From contig DGEO01000034.1 of assembly GCA_002385985.1 (NCBI GenBank), positions 44,830 through 52,746 on the forward strand: a stretch of DNA of 7,917 bases, read 5' to 3'. The number at the start of each line of letters is the position of its first letter. The stretch's first letter is position 1. This stretch comes from Anaerolineaceae bacterium UBA3924 (GTDB lineage Bacteria > Chloroflexota > Anaerolineae > Anaerolineales > Anaerolineaceae). The notes beneath the pieces were generated by a model, which searched no databases, was not told the origin of the DNA, and was given only the letters and a program-made list of their open reading frames with translations. The translations under genes were made by a program, and so were the position numbers. Below are positions 1-6,865 of the stretch, in pieces.

Positions 1-776
1 AGCGACAGGTTCACCGAAATCTGCCGGTACATGGCCAGGATGGACTGCAGCTCTTCCAGGCGGGTCTGTTTGGCGACCAGCTCCTGACGCTGCTCGACCG
101 ACGGCGTGGCCGTCAGCTGGACGATGCGCCCGGTGAAGGGGTCACGCGATTCCACCAGAGGATAGTCGAACTGCAGCGCGACGATCTCCGCATTCAGCTG
201 GTTGATCTCGTTCTGCAGGTTGGCGATGATGGTGGTCACCGCCTCCTGCTGAGATTCAAACCCCTGCTCCGAGAGGTTGCTGAGCTCGTTCTCCAGCATG
301 GAGATCTGGTCCGACACACTTTGAATCTGGTTCTGCAGGCTCTGCTCCGATTCGGCGTAGCGGCTCTGCTGCATGGCGGCGTTCTGTTCCAGGAAGACCT
401 GCACCAGCGTGTTGGCAATATCGGCCGCCCGGTTCGGGTCGGTGTCCTCGACCGAGATGGCCACAATTTGCGCGTCACGCACCTGCTGCACCTGGATATT
501 GCTGGAGCGCACCGGAACGCCCAGGCGCTCCGAGGTGGCATCCAGCACCGGCCGGGTCAGCAGCAGCTCGGTGTAGGTGGCCGCGATCTGCTGGCTGGAG
601 CCGAGCAGTTCGGCGTAAGCGCTGTCCTGCTGGGAGATCAGGATGCGGGTTGTGGCCCGGTAGATGGGCGTCTGAAACCGGCTGAAGATGAACCCGCCGG
701 CCACCCCGATCACAACCCCGAGGATGAGCAGCCAGGCCCAACGCCGGAGCAAAACCAGATATTGTCTTGGTTCCAT
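1..776 (-). CDS. Wzz-type polysaccharide chain-length / co-polymerase protein (partial, C-terminus outside window)
   Basis: The first 258 residues are present (codons 776 to 3); the frame is open to the window edge. The protein begins MEPRQYLVLLRRWAWLLILG. A basic start is followed by one membrane helix (about residues 13-32), then the Wzz-like extracytoplasmic fold (about 33-130) with the family-typical stretch VEDTDPNRAADIANTLVQVF (109-128). A long Gln/Glu/Leu-rich segment (about 132-203) is predicted coiled coil, interrupted near 204-228 and resuming around 229-250. This is the N-terminal layout of polysaccharide co-polymerases (Wzz, or the membrane part of bacterial tyrosine-kinase systems), which control polymer length with Wzy or couple to export. 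The second membrane helix, and any fused kinase domain, would lie beyond position 1. The ATG start is supported by TGGAGGT at 786-792, 9 nt upstream. It follows the aminotransferase gene by 54 nt that contain a hairpin. Family assignment is firm; the exact subtype cannot be decided. Confidence 0.88.
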   Translation of the reverse strand, partial: MEPRQYLVLLRRWAWLLILGVVIGVAGGFIFSRFQTPIYRATTRILISQQDSAYAELLGSSQQIAATYTELLLTRPVLDATSERLGVPVRSSNIQVQQVRDAQIVAISVEDTDPNRAADIANTLVQVFLEQNAAMQQSRYAESEQSLQNQIQSVSDQISMLENELSNLSEQGFESQQEAVTTIIANLQNEINQLNAEIVALQFDYPLVESRDPFTGRIVQLTATPSVEQRQELVAKQTRLEELQSILAMYRQISVNLS

Positions 777-796
777 AAAAGCATTACCTCCAATGA

Positions 797-821
797 CAGC
801 CCGCGTCGATCCTGCGGGCTG
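797..821 (-). other. intercistronic hairpin before the wzz-like gene
   Basis: A perfect 8-bp inverted repeat, CAGCCCGC (797-804) and GCGGGCTG (814-821), encloses a 9-nt loop. It lies between the aminotransferase stop (831-833) and the Shine-Dalgarno of the wzz-like gene (786-792). No T-run follows it on the minus strand, so it is not a canonical intrinsic terminator. An RNA processing, stability or partial attenuation element is possible; this role is inferred. Confidence 0.5.
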
Positions 822-830
822 CGCCGGTGG

Positions 831-1988
831 TTAACCGGCCCTGACGACTTGTAGTGCCTGTTGAACGGTCCTGACGACCAGTTCAACCTTCTCCTCCCCC
901 ATGCCGGCGTACAGCGGCAGTGTCACTTCGCGAGCGGCGACGTTTTCCGTGTTGTCCAACCCCACCTTGACCACCTGGTCATTCTCGCGATAGTGCGTAA
1001 AGGTGTGTATTGGAGGGTAGTGTATGCTGGTTTGAATCCTTTCTGCCTTCATGCGCTCCATAAATGCGATCCGGTCGCTGCCCGGCGGCAGCAGGATGGG
1101 CAGTATATGGGCGGCGCTTACCCCCTGATGATGCTGGAACGGAACGGTGACGTCCGGGGCCAGTTCGGCGAGCAGCTCCCGGTACAGGGCGGTCAGCTCG
1201 CGCCGGCGCTGGTTGGCTTCCGGCAGTTTGCGGAGCTGGGCTCGGCCAATGGCCGCCCGCACCTCGTCCATCCGATAATTGTACCCTAAATCAACGACAT
1301 CGTAACTGTAGGCGTGCCCGCGGTGGCGGTCCCAGGTCAGGGTGGTCATGCCGTGCGAGCGCAGCCGGCGCAGCTTTTCGGCCAGCTCGTCGTCGTTGGT
1401 GGTCACCATGCCGCCCTCGGCGGTGGTCAGGTTCTTGTTGGGGAAAAAGCTGAAGCTGCCGATGTGACCCCAGCCGCCCATGCCGCGGCCGTCAATCGAC
1501 GCCCCCGGGGCGTGAGCGGCGTCCTCAACCACCCCCAGGCCGTATTTGGCCGCCAGATCCATCACCGCCGGCATATCGCAGGGATAGCCGCCGTAGTGCA
1601 TGACAAAGATCGCCTTCGTGCGATCGGTGATGCGCTCCTCGATCGAGTCGAGCGAAATGGTCAGATCCTGTTCGCCGTTGATGTCGGCAAAGACCGGCGT
1701 GGCCCCCACGTACAGGATGGCCGCGGCGGTGGCCACAAAGGTCAGCGAGGGCACGATCACCTCATCCCCCGGCCCGAGGCCCAGCGCCAGCGCCGCCAGG
1801 TGCAGCGAAACGGTCCCGTTGGTCACCGCGACGGCATGCTTTACCCCCACCAGGCGGGCGAATTCCTCTTCAAAGGCCTGCACGCCGGCGCCCATGGCCA
1901 GCCAGCCGCTGTCGAGCACGGCGTTCACCGCCTCTTTTTCGCTGCCGTCAAAATTCAAATCCGCGAGAGGGACCAGCCAGTCGACCAT
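831..1988 (-). CDS. DegT/DnrJ/EryC1-family PLP-dependent sugar aminotransferase
   Basis: A 385-residue, full-length fold-type I aminotransferase of the family that converts NDP-4-keto-6-deoxy sugars (or 3-keto sugars) to amino sugars, usually with glutamate as donor. Visible signatures are the N-terminal SGWLAMG (27-33), TNGTVSLHLA near the cofactor phosphate site (56-65), EVIVPSLTFVATA (76-88), VVEDAAHAPGA (153-163) with D156 expected to contact the PLP ring nitrogen, SFSFFPNKNLTTAEGGM (178-194) with K185 as the Schiff-base lysine, and GYNYRMDE (235-242). All key residues are present. The gene starts 2 nt after the nucleotidyltransferase stop, and GGAGGA at 1995-2000 lies across the end of that gene, so translation is probably coupled. 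Together with the adjoining nucleotidyltransferase and dehydratase it points to a 4-amino-4,6-dideoxy sugar nucleotide. The family is certain; substrate and regiochemistry cannot be read from sequence, and a LegC/PerA/WecE-like role is inference. Confidence 0.93.
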   Translation of the reverse strand: MVDWLVPLADLNFDGSEKEAVNAVLDSGWLAMGAGVQAFEEEFARLVGVKHAVAVTNGTVSLHLAALALGLGPGDEVIVPSLTFVATAAAILYVGATPVFADINGEQDLTISLDSIEERITDRTKAIFVMHYGGYPCDMPAVMDLAAKYGLGVVEDAAHAPGASIDGRGMGGWGHIGSFSFFPNKNLTTAEGGMVTTNDDELAEKLRRLRSHGMTTLTWDRHRGHAYSYDVVDLGYNYRMDEVRAAIGRAQLRKLPEANQRRRELTALYRELLAELAPDVTVPFQHHQGVSAAHILPILLPPGSDRIAFMERMKAERIQTSIHYPPIHTFTHYRENDQVVKVGLDNTENVAAREVTLPLYAGMGEEKVELVVRTVQQALQVVRAG

Positions 1989-1990
1989 GA

Positions 1991-2704
1991 TTAATCCTCC
2001 GGTAGAAATTCGGACCGCATCTTCTCAAAGTCCTGCGCCGCCTGCTCATAATCGTCGGGGCGGCCCAGGTCCTGCCAGTAACCTTCAAACTGGTACCCGA
2101 CCACCTTCTCGCCGGCATCCAGCAGCCGGTGCACCAGGTTCGGAAAGTCCAGGTACTCGCCGTGGGGGATGTAATCCAGCACGCGCGGCTCGAACACGTA
2201 AATGCCCATCGAGACCGAAAAGTCGTACGTGGGCTTTTCAATGTAATCCTGCACGATCTGCCCGCCGTTGAGCTGGATAACGCCCAGGTCCACCTTCACA
2301 TGCCGGCGGTGCATGGCAATGGTGGCGATCCCGCCCTGCTCTTTGTGGAAGCGCACCAGGTCGCCGACCTTCAGCGTGGTGAGCACGTCGCCGTTCATCA
2401 CCAGGAAGGTCTCCGTCAGGCGGTCCCGCACCAGCGAGAGCGGGCCGGCCGTCCCCAGCGGCTCGTCTTCGATGCTGTAGGTGATCTCCACCCCGAGGGA
2501 TTTACCGTTGTTGAAGAAAGCCTGCAGCAGCTCGGCCAGGTGGCCCACCGTCAGGATGACCTCGTCCACGCCCTCGCGTTTGATCTGGCGGATCAACACT
2601 TCCAGCACCGGCATATCGCCGATGGGCATGAGCGGTTTGGGCAGAATCTTGGTATAAGGCGCGAGACGGGTGCCCTTTCCTCCCGCGAGAATGACGGCTT
2701 TCAT
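1991..2704 (-). CDS. sugar-1-phosphate nucleotidyltransferase (RmlA/PtmE-like)
   Basis: A 237-residue single-domain nucleotidyltransferase that joins a sugar 1-phosphate to an NTP, releasing pyrophosphate. The N-terminal signature is MKAVILAGGKGTRL (1-14), followed by PKPLMP (22-27), the sugar-site segment EPLGTAGPL (81-89), metal-binding MNGD (103-106; D106), EKP (156-158), and a C-terminal GYWQDLGRPDDYEQA (208-222). The C-terminal pattern and the length resemble GDP-heptose-forming HddC and the transferase part of Campylobacter PtmE (GDP-GlcN-forming) more than dTDP-glucose-specific RmlA. That comparison is from memory, and nucleotide specificity is unproven. No hexapeptide-repeat acyltransferase domain is attached, so it is not a GlmU. 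The ATG start is backed by an AGGAGGT sequence that contains the stop codon of the upstream dehydratase gene. It supplies the activated sugar for the two enzymes on either side. Confidence 0.92.
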   Translation of the reverse strand: MKAVILAGGKGTRLAPYTKILPKPLMPIGDMPVLEVLIRQIKREGVDEVILTVGHLAELLQAFFNNGKSLGVEITYSIEDEPLGTAGPLSLVRDRLTETFLVMNGDVLTTLKVGDLVRFHKEQGGIATIAMHRRHVKVDLGVIQLNGGQIVQDYIEKPTYDFSVSMGIYVFEPRVLDYIPHGEYLDFPNLVHRLLDAGEKVVGYQFEGYWQDLGRPDDYEQAAQDFEKMRSEFLPED

Positions 2705-2708
2705 CTCT

Positions 2709-2715
2709 ACCTCCT
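2709..2715 (-). promoter_or_regulatory. Shine-Dalgarno overlapping the dehydratase stop codon
   Basis: AGGAGGT on the minus strand lies 4 nt before the ATG at 2704. The TAG stop of the dehydratase gene (2716-2714) shares bases with it (TAGGAGGT). A ribosome ending the dehydratase therefore stands on the next start site, which favours translational coupling. Confidence 0.75.
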
Positions 2716-3709
2716 ATACTTCGTAAACTCCTACCCGGTACTCAGATAGATGCTCGCTGATCCAGGTGATGGTCCGGCTGAGGCCCTCCTCCAGCGAGAC
2801 TTCGGGCTGCCAGCCGAGAACTTCCCGCGCGCGCGAGTTGTCCGAGAGCAGCCGCATCACCTCGGATTTCTCCGGGCGCAGGCGCTCGGGGTCGGTGTCC
2901 ACGCGCACCGGCCGGCCGATCTGGCGGACGATGATTTCCACCAGCTCGCCGATGCTCACCTCGCGCCGGGTGCCCAGGTTGAAGGTCTCGCCTTCCACCC
3001 CCGGCGCCTCGGCCCCGCGCAGGAAGCCGTTCACCGTGTCCGACACGTAGGTGAAGTCGCGCTTCGTCTCCAGCGAGCCGAGGTTGAGCGTGTCCAGGGT
3101 CAGCGCCTGGGTGATGATGGTGGGGATGACCGCCCTGGCCGACTGCCGCGGGCCGTAGGTGTTGAACGGGCGAATGGTGACCACCGGCAGGTCGAAGGAG
3201 CGGTAGAAGCTCTCGGCCAGCTTGTCGGCCCCGATCTTGGACGCCGAATAGGGCGACTGCCCCTGCAGCGGGTGCTCCTCGTCGATCGGTACGCGCAGCG
3301 CGGTGCCGTACACCTCGCTGGTCGACGTGTGCACCAGGCGGGCGACGCTGTGATCGCGGCAGGCCATCAGCACGTTGAGCGTGCCCATCACGTTGGTCTC
3401 GACCACTTCGCGGGGGTGCAGGTAGGAATAGGGAATGGCGATCAGCGCGCCCAGGTGGAAAACCACCTCCACGCCGGCGACCGCCTGGCGCACCGCGTCC
3501 GGGTCGCGCAAGTCGCCGCCGATGATTTCCAGCTCCTCGAGCACCTCCGCCGGGGACTGGTCCAGAAAACCGGCCGCTCCGCGCGAGTTGTAGCGCACAA
3601 AAGCGCGCACCCGCGCCCCCATTCGCACCAGCGTCTCCGTCAGATGACTGCCAATAAAACCGCCGGCTCCGGTGACCAGAACCCGTTTGCCCTGCCATGA
3701 ATCGTTCAT
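2714..3709 (-). CDS. LegB-like NAD(P)-dependent sugar-nucleotide 4,6-dehydratase/epimerase (extended SDR)
   Basis: A 331-residue extended short-chain dehydrogenase/reductase acting on a nucleotide sugar. The Rossmann glycine motif is TGAGGFIG (13-20), D66 lies in GGDLRDP, and the active site comprises STSEVYG (129-135) and Y154-S-A-S-K158 (YxxxK). The substrate-side block PFNTYGPRQSARAVIPT (181-197) and the run from PLQGQSPYSASKIGADKL strongly recall LegB, the GDP-GlcNAc 4,6-dehydratase of legionaminic acid synthesis. Within 4,6-dehydratases the RmlB-type Thr-Asp-Glu triad here reads T130-S131-E132, which I also recall from LegB proteins. The ATG is preceded by AAGGAG (3718-3723) at 8-nt spacing, and the gene lies 43 nt after the fusion-protein gene. 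It probably forms the NDP-4-keto-6-deoxy intermediate used by the aminotransferase two genes downstream. The SDR family is certain, LegB-like is likely, and the nucleotide and sugar are inferred. Confidence 0.92.
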   Translation of the reverse strand: MNDSWQGKRVLVTGAGGFIGSHLTETLVRMGARVRAFVRYNSRGAAGFLDQSPAEVLEELEIIGGDLRDPDAVRQAVAGVEVVFHLGALIAIPYSYLHPREVVETNVMGTLNVLMACRDHSVARLVHTSTSEVYGTALRVPIDEEHPLQGQSPYSASKIGADKLAESFYRSFDLPVVTIRPFNTYGPRQSARAVIPTIITQALTLDTLNLGSLETKRDFTYVSDTVNGFLRGAEAPGVEGETFNLGTRREVSIGELVEIIVRQIGRPVRVDTDPERLRPEKSEVMRLLSDNSRAREVLGWQPEVSLEEGLSRTITWISEHLSEYRVGVYEV

Positions 3710-3752
3710 GAAGCCCGCTCCTTACCTCAGGTTGTGTTGGTATGGCTGATGA

Positions 3753-5795
3753 TTAATCCCGCTCCAGGTTGGCCTCGGCGGCCGCGGAAGCGTTCATGCG
3801 CTGCCTGGCCTCGTCCACCAGGTTCTGCGCGTCAATGATGTCTTCGCTGTTTGCCACCACGCCGTAGTGCACGGTCAGCGAGATCGGGCCGCGGTCGGTC
3901 CAGAAGGGCGTTCCGGCCAGCTGCTGCTGCAGCCGACCGGCCACCATCTCGGCGAAGGGCAGCTCGGTTTCCGGCAGCAGCACCGCGAAGGTGAACTCTC
4001 CCAGGCGGCCGACCATGTCAATTTCGCGGATGTTGCGCATCACCCGATCGGCAACTTCCTTCAGCACCTGCGCGGAGACCGAGGCCACGTTCAGCAGCCC
4101 TCCGGCCTGCTTGCTCTCCACGCTGAACACGATCAGCGAGAGCGGGTGCCCGTAGCGGCGCGAGCGCGGCAGTTCCTGCTCGGCCAGCTTGAAGAAGTGG
4201 TTGCGGTTGTACACGCCGGTCAGCTTATCCAGCGTGGTGTTGCGCAGCACCCGGCTGAACAGGTCGTAGCGGTCCATGTCGCGGGTCGGGAAGTGCGCCC
4301 GCAGGCTGTCCAGCAGGTCCGGCACCAGGATCAGGCGGGTGTTGTCCATGCTGCACAGGCGCAGGATACGCTCCTGCTCGTCCGGCGAGATGTTGACAAT
4401 GGCGAACATGATCAGGCCCACGTCGTACCGCTCGACGATCTCGGGGATCTCATCGGTGGTGCCCAGCACCTTGACCCCATCCACGTTCATGCCCATGCGC
4501 CGGGGGTCATCGTCCACAAAGCCGACGATGGAGAAGGCCTTCGACAGGTCCCCGTTGCGCAGCAGCCAGGTGGCGAACTGCCCGACCTCCCCGGCGCCGA
4601 TGATCAGCACCCGCTCGCCCAGCACGTTCATCTTGCCGGTGCGCAGGCGAATCCAGCGCAAGGCGATTCCGGTGAGCACCCGGCTGCGGTAGCGCAGGAA
4701 CACGAAGCCGAAGAAGGCCAGCATGCCCGAAACCACCAGCATGGCCGGCGGCAGCAGCGAGCCGGAGGGGATCATCAGGTTGACCACGAACAGAGCCAGC
4801 GTCACCAGCCCGGAGGAGATGGCCAGGTCCATCACCCCGCCCACGCTGGCCTTGGACCACTCCACGTGGTTGAGGCCCATCATCGAGTTGACCAGGCTGA
4901 ACAGCGCGGCGATGCCCAGCGCCACCACCACGGCCACGTCCCAGCCCAGATCCAGCGGCGCGGAGAGCCGCCAGAGCACGCCAGAGAGGGCCACTGCGAT
5001 GAAGGAGACCATGAAGTCCAGCACGAACCAGATCAGGTAGCGTGCGGTGAAGCGCGAGAGCGGCCCCCAGTACAGCAGGTACTCGGGCACGGTCACGTTG
5101 TTCAGCCGCGGCAGCAGCACCACGAAGGTCCAGAAGATCACGTCCAGATCGGTCAGGATGGTGCGGTTGCGCACGTACAGGTAATCCAGCCGCAGCTTGG
5201 TCGGCAGGATCTCCATCAGGTACTTGTCCATCACGCTGGCCGACTGCAGCAGGGTCTCCTCGTGCCGGTAGAGCACCGAGGCCGGGCTGGTCAGTCCCGG
5301 GCGCACCGAGAGGATCTCCCGGGCGACCGGCTCGGGCCAGTTGGCGCAGATGGCCGGGTCCTCGGGCCGCGGGCCGACCAGGCTCATCTCGCCCTTGAGC
5401 ACGTTCCACAGCTGCGGCAGCTCGTTCAGCTTGGTATCGCGCAGCCAGCGGCCGGTGGGCGTGATGCGCGGATCGTCCTGCGCGGTGACCGAGGGGCCTT
5501 TGTACGAGCGATCGTTCTCGTACATGGTGCGGAACTTCAGGATCTTGAACACCTTACCGTTGCGGCCCATGCGGTTTCCGCGGTACAGCACCGGACCGGG
5601 TGAATCGCGCTTGATGAGCAAGGCGATAAGGATGAACACCGGGCTGAGCAGGAGAATGGCCAGCCCGGATGCCAGGATATCGAACAGGCGGCGCGTGAAA
5701 TTATCCAGCCACAGAAGCGGTCCGGGCAGTCGGTTTTGCCTCTTTCGGGCTTCAGCTGATATCGCTTTCTGTTGTACGCCTTCCAGTTCCGTCAT
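3753..5795 (-). CDS. fusion protein: N-terminal phosphoglycosyltransferase, four membrane helices, Rossmann domain, degenerate GGDEF domain
   Basis: A 680-residue protein. Residues 30-230 are a monotopic bacterial sugar transferase, which moves a sugar phosphate from a nucleotide sugar to undecaprenyl phosphate. It has a re-entrant helix with Ser-Pro break (S51-P52), KILKFRTM (84-91), LNELPQLWNVLKGEMSLVGP (123-142) and VRPGLTSPASVLYRHEE (164-180). At the catalytic Asp-Glu pair the sequence is N124-E125. Residues 251-367 hold four membrane helices, with GLNHVEWSKAS (307-317) resembling the same region of WbaP/PglF/CapD proteins. Residues 393-500 are a Rossmann domain (VLIIGAGEVG, 396-405; VGFVDDDP, 424-431). 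Residues 518-650 align with GGDEF domains (DKLTGVYNRNHF, 523-534) but the signature is GEFTF (599-603), so cyclase activity is unlikely. An RxxD I-site (R590-D593) remains. Usual WbaP-like order is helices, Rossmann, transferase; here the transferase comes first. The ATG at 5795 is chosen because AGGAGG precedes it; a longer reading (to 5924) would overlap the GT2 gene. Confidence 0.9.
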   Translation of the reverse strand: MTELEGVQQKAISAEARKRQNRLPGPLLWLDNFTRRLFDILASGLAILLLSPVFILIALLIKRDSPGPVLYRGNRMGRNGKVFKILKFRTMYENDRSYKGPSVTAQDDPRITPTGRWLRDTKLNELPQLWNVLKGEMSLVGPRPEDPAICANWPEPVAREILSVRPGLTSPASVLYRHEETLLQSASVMDKYLMEILPTKLRLDYLYVRNRTILTDLDVIFWTFVVLLPRLNNVTVPEYLLYWGPLSRFTARYLIWFVLDFMVSFIAVALSGVLWRLSAPLDLGWDVAVVVALGIAALFSLVNSMMGLNHVEWSKASVGGVMDLAISSGLVTLALFVVNLMIPSGSLLPPAMLVVSGMLAFFGFVFLRYRSRVLTGIALRWIRLRTGKMNVLGERVLIIGAGEVGQFATWLLRNGDLSKAFSIVGFVDDDPRRMGMNVDGVKVLGTTDEIPEIVERYDVGLIMFAIVNISPDEQERILRLCSMDNTRLILVPDLLDSLRAHFPTRDMDRYDLFSRVLRNTTLDKLTGVYNRNHFFKLAEQELPRSRRYGHPLSLIVFSVESKQAGGLLNVASVSAQVLKEVADRVMRNIREIDMVGRLGEFTFAVLLPETELPFAEMVAGRLQQQLAGTPFWTDRGPISLTVHYGVVANSEDIIDAQNLVDEARQRMNASAAAEANLERD

Positions 5796-5800
5796 GAAAC

Positions 5801-5806
5801 CCTCCT
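5801..5806 (-). promoter_or_regulatory. Shine-Dalgarno fixing the start of the fusion-protein gene
   Basis: A consensus AGGAGG lies 5 nt before the ATG at 5795, inside the 34-nt gap after the GT2 stop codon. It decides against the in-frame extension to 5924, whose extra 43 residues would read through the end of the GT2 gene and look like out-of-frame sequence. Confidence 0.8.
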
Positions 5807-5829
5807 GTCGACATCTCAACCGGTAAAGA

Positions 5830-6864
5830 TCATCCCACGCTCTCCAGCCGCTCGACGGCTGAAGGCTGCTGCCAGCGGCCGGCGAACCGGACCAGCCCCA
5901 CCAGGAAGCCGGCCCCGTAGCCAATGTGCAGGATGGCGAAAACCAGCGGCAGCGCCGGCAGGTGCCGCCAGCCCGAGCGCGCCGCGGTCAGCAGGCTCGC
6001 GCCCAGGTTGGCCAGCAGGTACGACCCGGCCGCCAGCCCGAACAGCACCCGCCCCGCGGGGACCAGCAGGGCCAGCAGCGCCGACCCGGCCAGCCCGGCC
6101 ACAAACACCGGGGGCACGAACTGGCGCAGGCGCAGCTGCCGGGGATGCTTCTGCAGCACACGCACCTTCCAGAAGCCGTACTGGAAGTACTGCCGCCACA
6201 GCTTCTTCAGCGAGGAGCGGCTGTAGTAGCGCGAGCGGATGGCCGGCGAGAGCAGGATGCGCCCGCCGTGCTTGAGCAGCCGGTAGTTGTACTCGTCGTC
6301 CTGGTTGCGCACCTGCTCTTCGTCGAACAGGCCGATGCGCCGGATGGTCTCCATCCGGTAAGCCGGGAAGGGAACCGTCTCCACCTCCAGCTCGCGGTCC
6401 TTGACCGTGCGGAAGGCTGAGCCGCCCACCCCGAAGGCCGAGCTCATCGCCAGGGCGATGGTCTGCGAGAGCGGGTCCTCGCCGACGGTCTCCATCGGGC
6501 CGCCCACGCCGTCCGCCCGCCCTTCCTGCAGCAGGCGCACGCAGTGGCTGACGTAGTCCGGGGCGATGATGCAGTGCCCGTCCACCCGCACCATGATCTC
6601 GCCGCGAGCCTGCCGCAGAGCCAGGTTCAGCCCGGTGGGCACGATCCGCCCGGGGTTGTCCAGCAGGCGAACGCGGGGATCGCCCTGCGCCATCCGCTGT
6701 ACGATCTCGCGGGTGCGGTCCGTGGACATGCCGTCCGCAACCAGCACTTCCATGCGGCCGGCCGGGTAATCCTGGTTCAGGACGGCCTCCAGCGAACCGG
6801 CAATGTACTTCTCTTCGTTGCGGATGGGCATGATCACAGTGACAAAGGGCAGCTCGGGTATCAA
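5830..6864 (-). CDS. family 2 glycosyltransferase, ExoA-like, with C-terminal membrane helices
   Basis: A 344-residue inverting GT-A glycosyltransferase that would transfer a sugar from a nucleotide donor to a lipid-linked acceptor at the inner face of the membrane. Visible motifs are FVTVIMPIRNEEKYI (7-21), VADGMSTDRT (42-51) with D44 in the nucleotide site, VDGH (94-97) in the DxD position, NQDDEYNYRL (187-196) in the catalytic-base region, and QYFQYGFWK (225-233), comparable to the Q/R-rich motif of processive or ExoA-like enzymes. Three hydrophobic segments near 249-270, 272-293 and 303-325 anchor the C-terminus. This layout matches succinoglycan ExoA-like proteins, but acceptor and sugar are not predictable. 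The start is TTG, since no ATG precedes the conserved N-terminal strand. An AAGGAG sequence 10 nt upstream, inside the GNAT gene, supports it. Only 1 nt separates it from the GNAT stop codon. Confidence 0.92.
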   Translation of the reverse strand: MIPELPFVTVIMPIRNEEKYIAGSLEAVLNQDYPAGRMEVLVADGMSTDRTREIVQRMAQGDPRVRLLDNPGRIVPTGLNLALRQARGEIMVRVDGHCIIAPDYVSHCVRLLQEGRADGVGGPMETVGEDPLSQTIALAMSSAFGVGGSAFRTVKDRELEVETVPFPAYRMETIRRIGLFDEEQVRNQDDEYNYRLLKHGGRILLSPAIRSRYYSRSSLKKLWRQYFQYGFWKVRVLQKHPRQLRLRQFVPPVFVAGLAGSALLALLVPAGRVLFGLAAGSYLLANLGASLLTAARSGWRHLPALPLVFAILHIGYGAGFLVGLVRFAGRWQQPSAVERLESVG

Positions 6865-6865
6865 C

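Noticed and set aside
2742..3698. Second minus-strand frame inside the dehydratase gene
   Set aside because: It is a Gly/Arg/Ala-rich frame shifted against a clear SDR enzyme, a typical high-GC overlap artefact.
3867..5603. Long plus-strand open frame (578 codons) opposite the fusion-protein gene
   Set aside because: It is His/Gln/Arg-rich antisense shadow of a GC-rich gene with strong family motifs on the minus strand; it has no domain resemblance.
5796..5924. N-terminal extension of the fusion protein into the GT2 gene
   Set aside because: The 43 extra residues overlap the well-supported GT2 C-terminus in another frame, and a consensus AGGAGG precedes the internal ATG at 5795.
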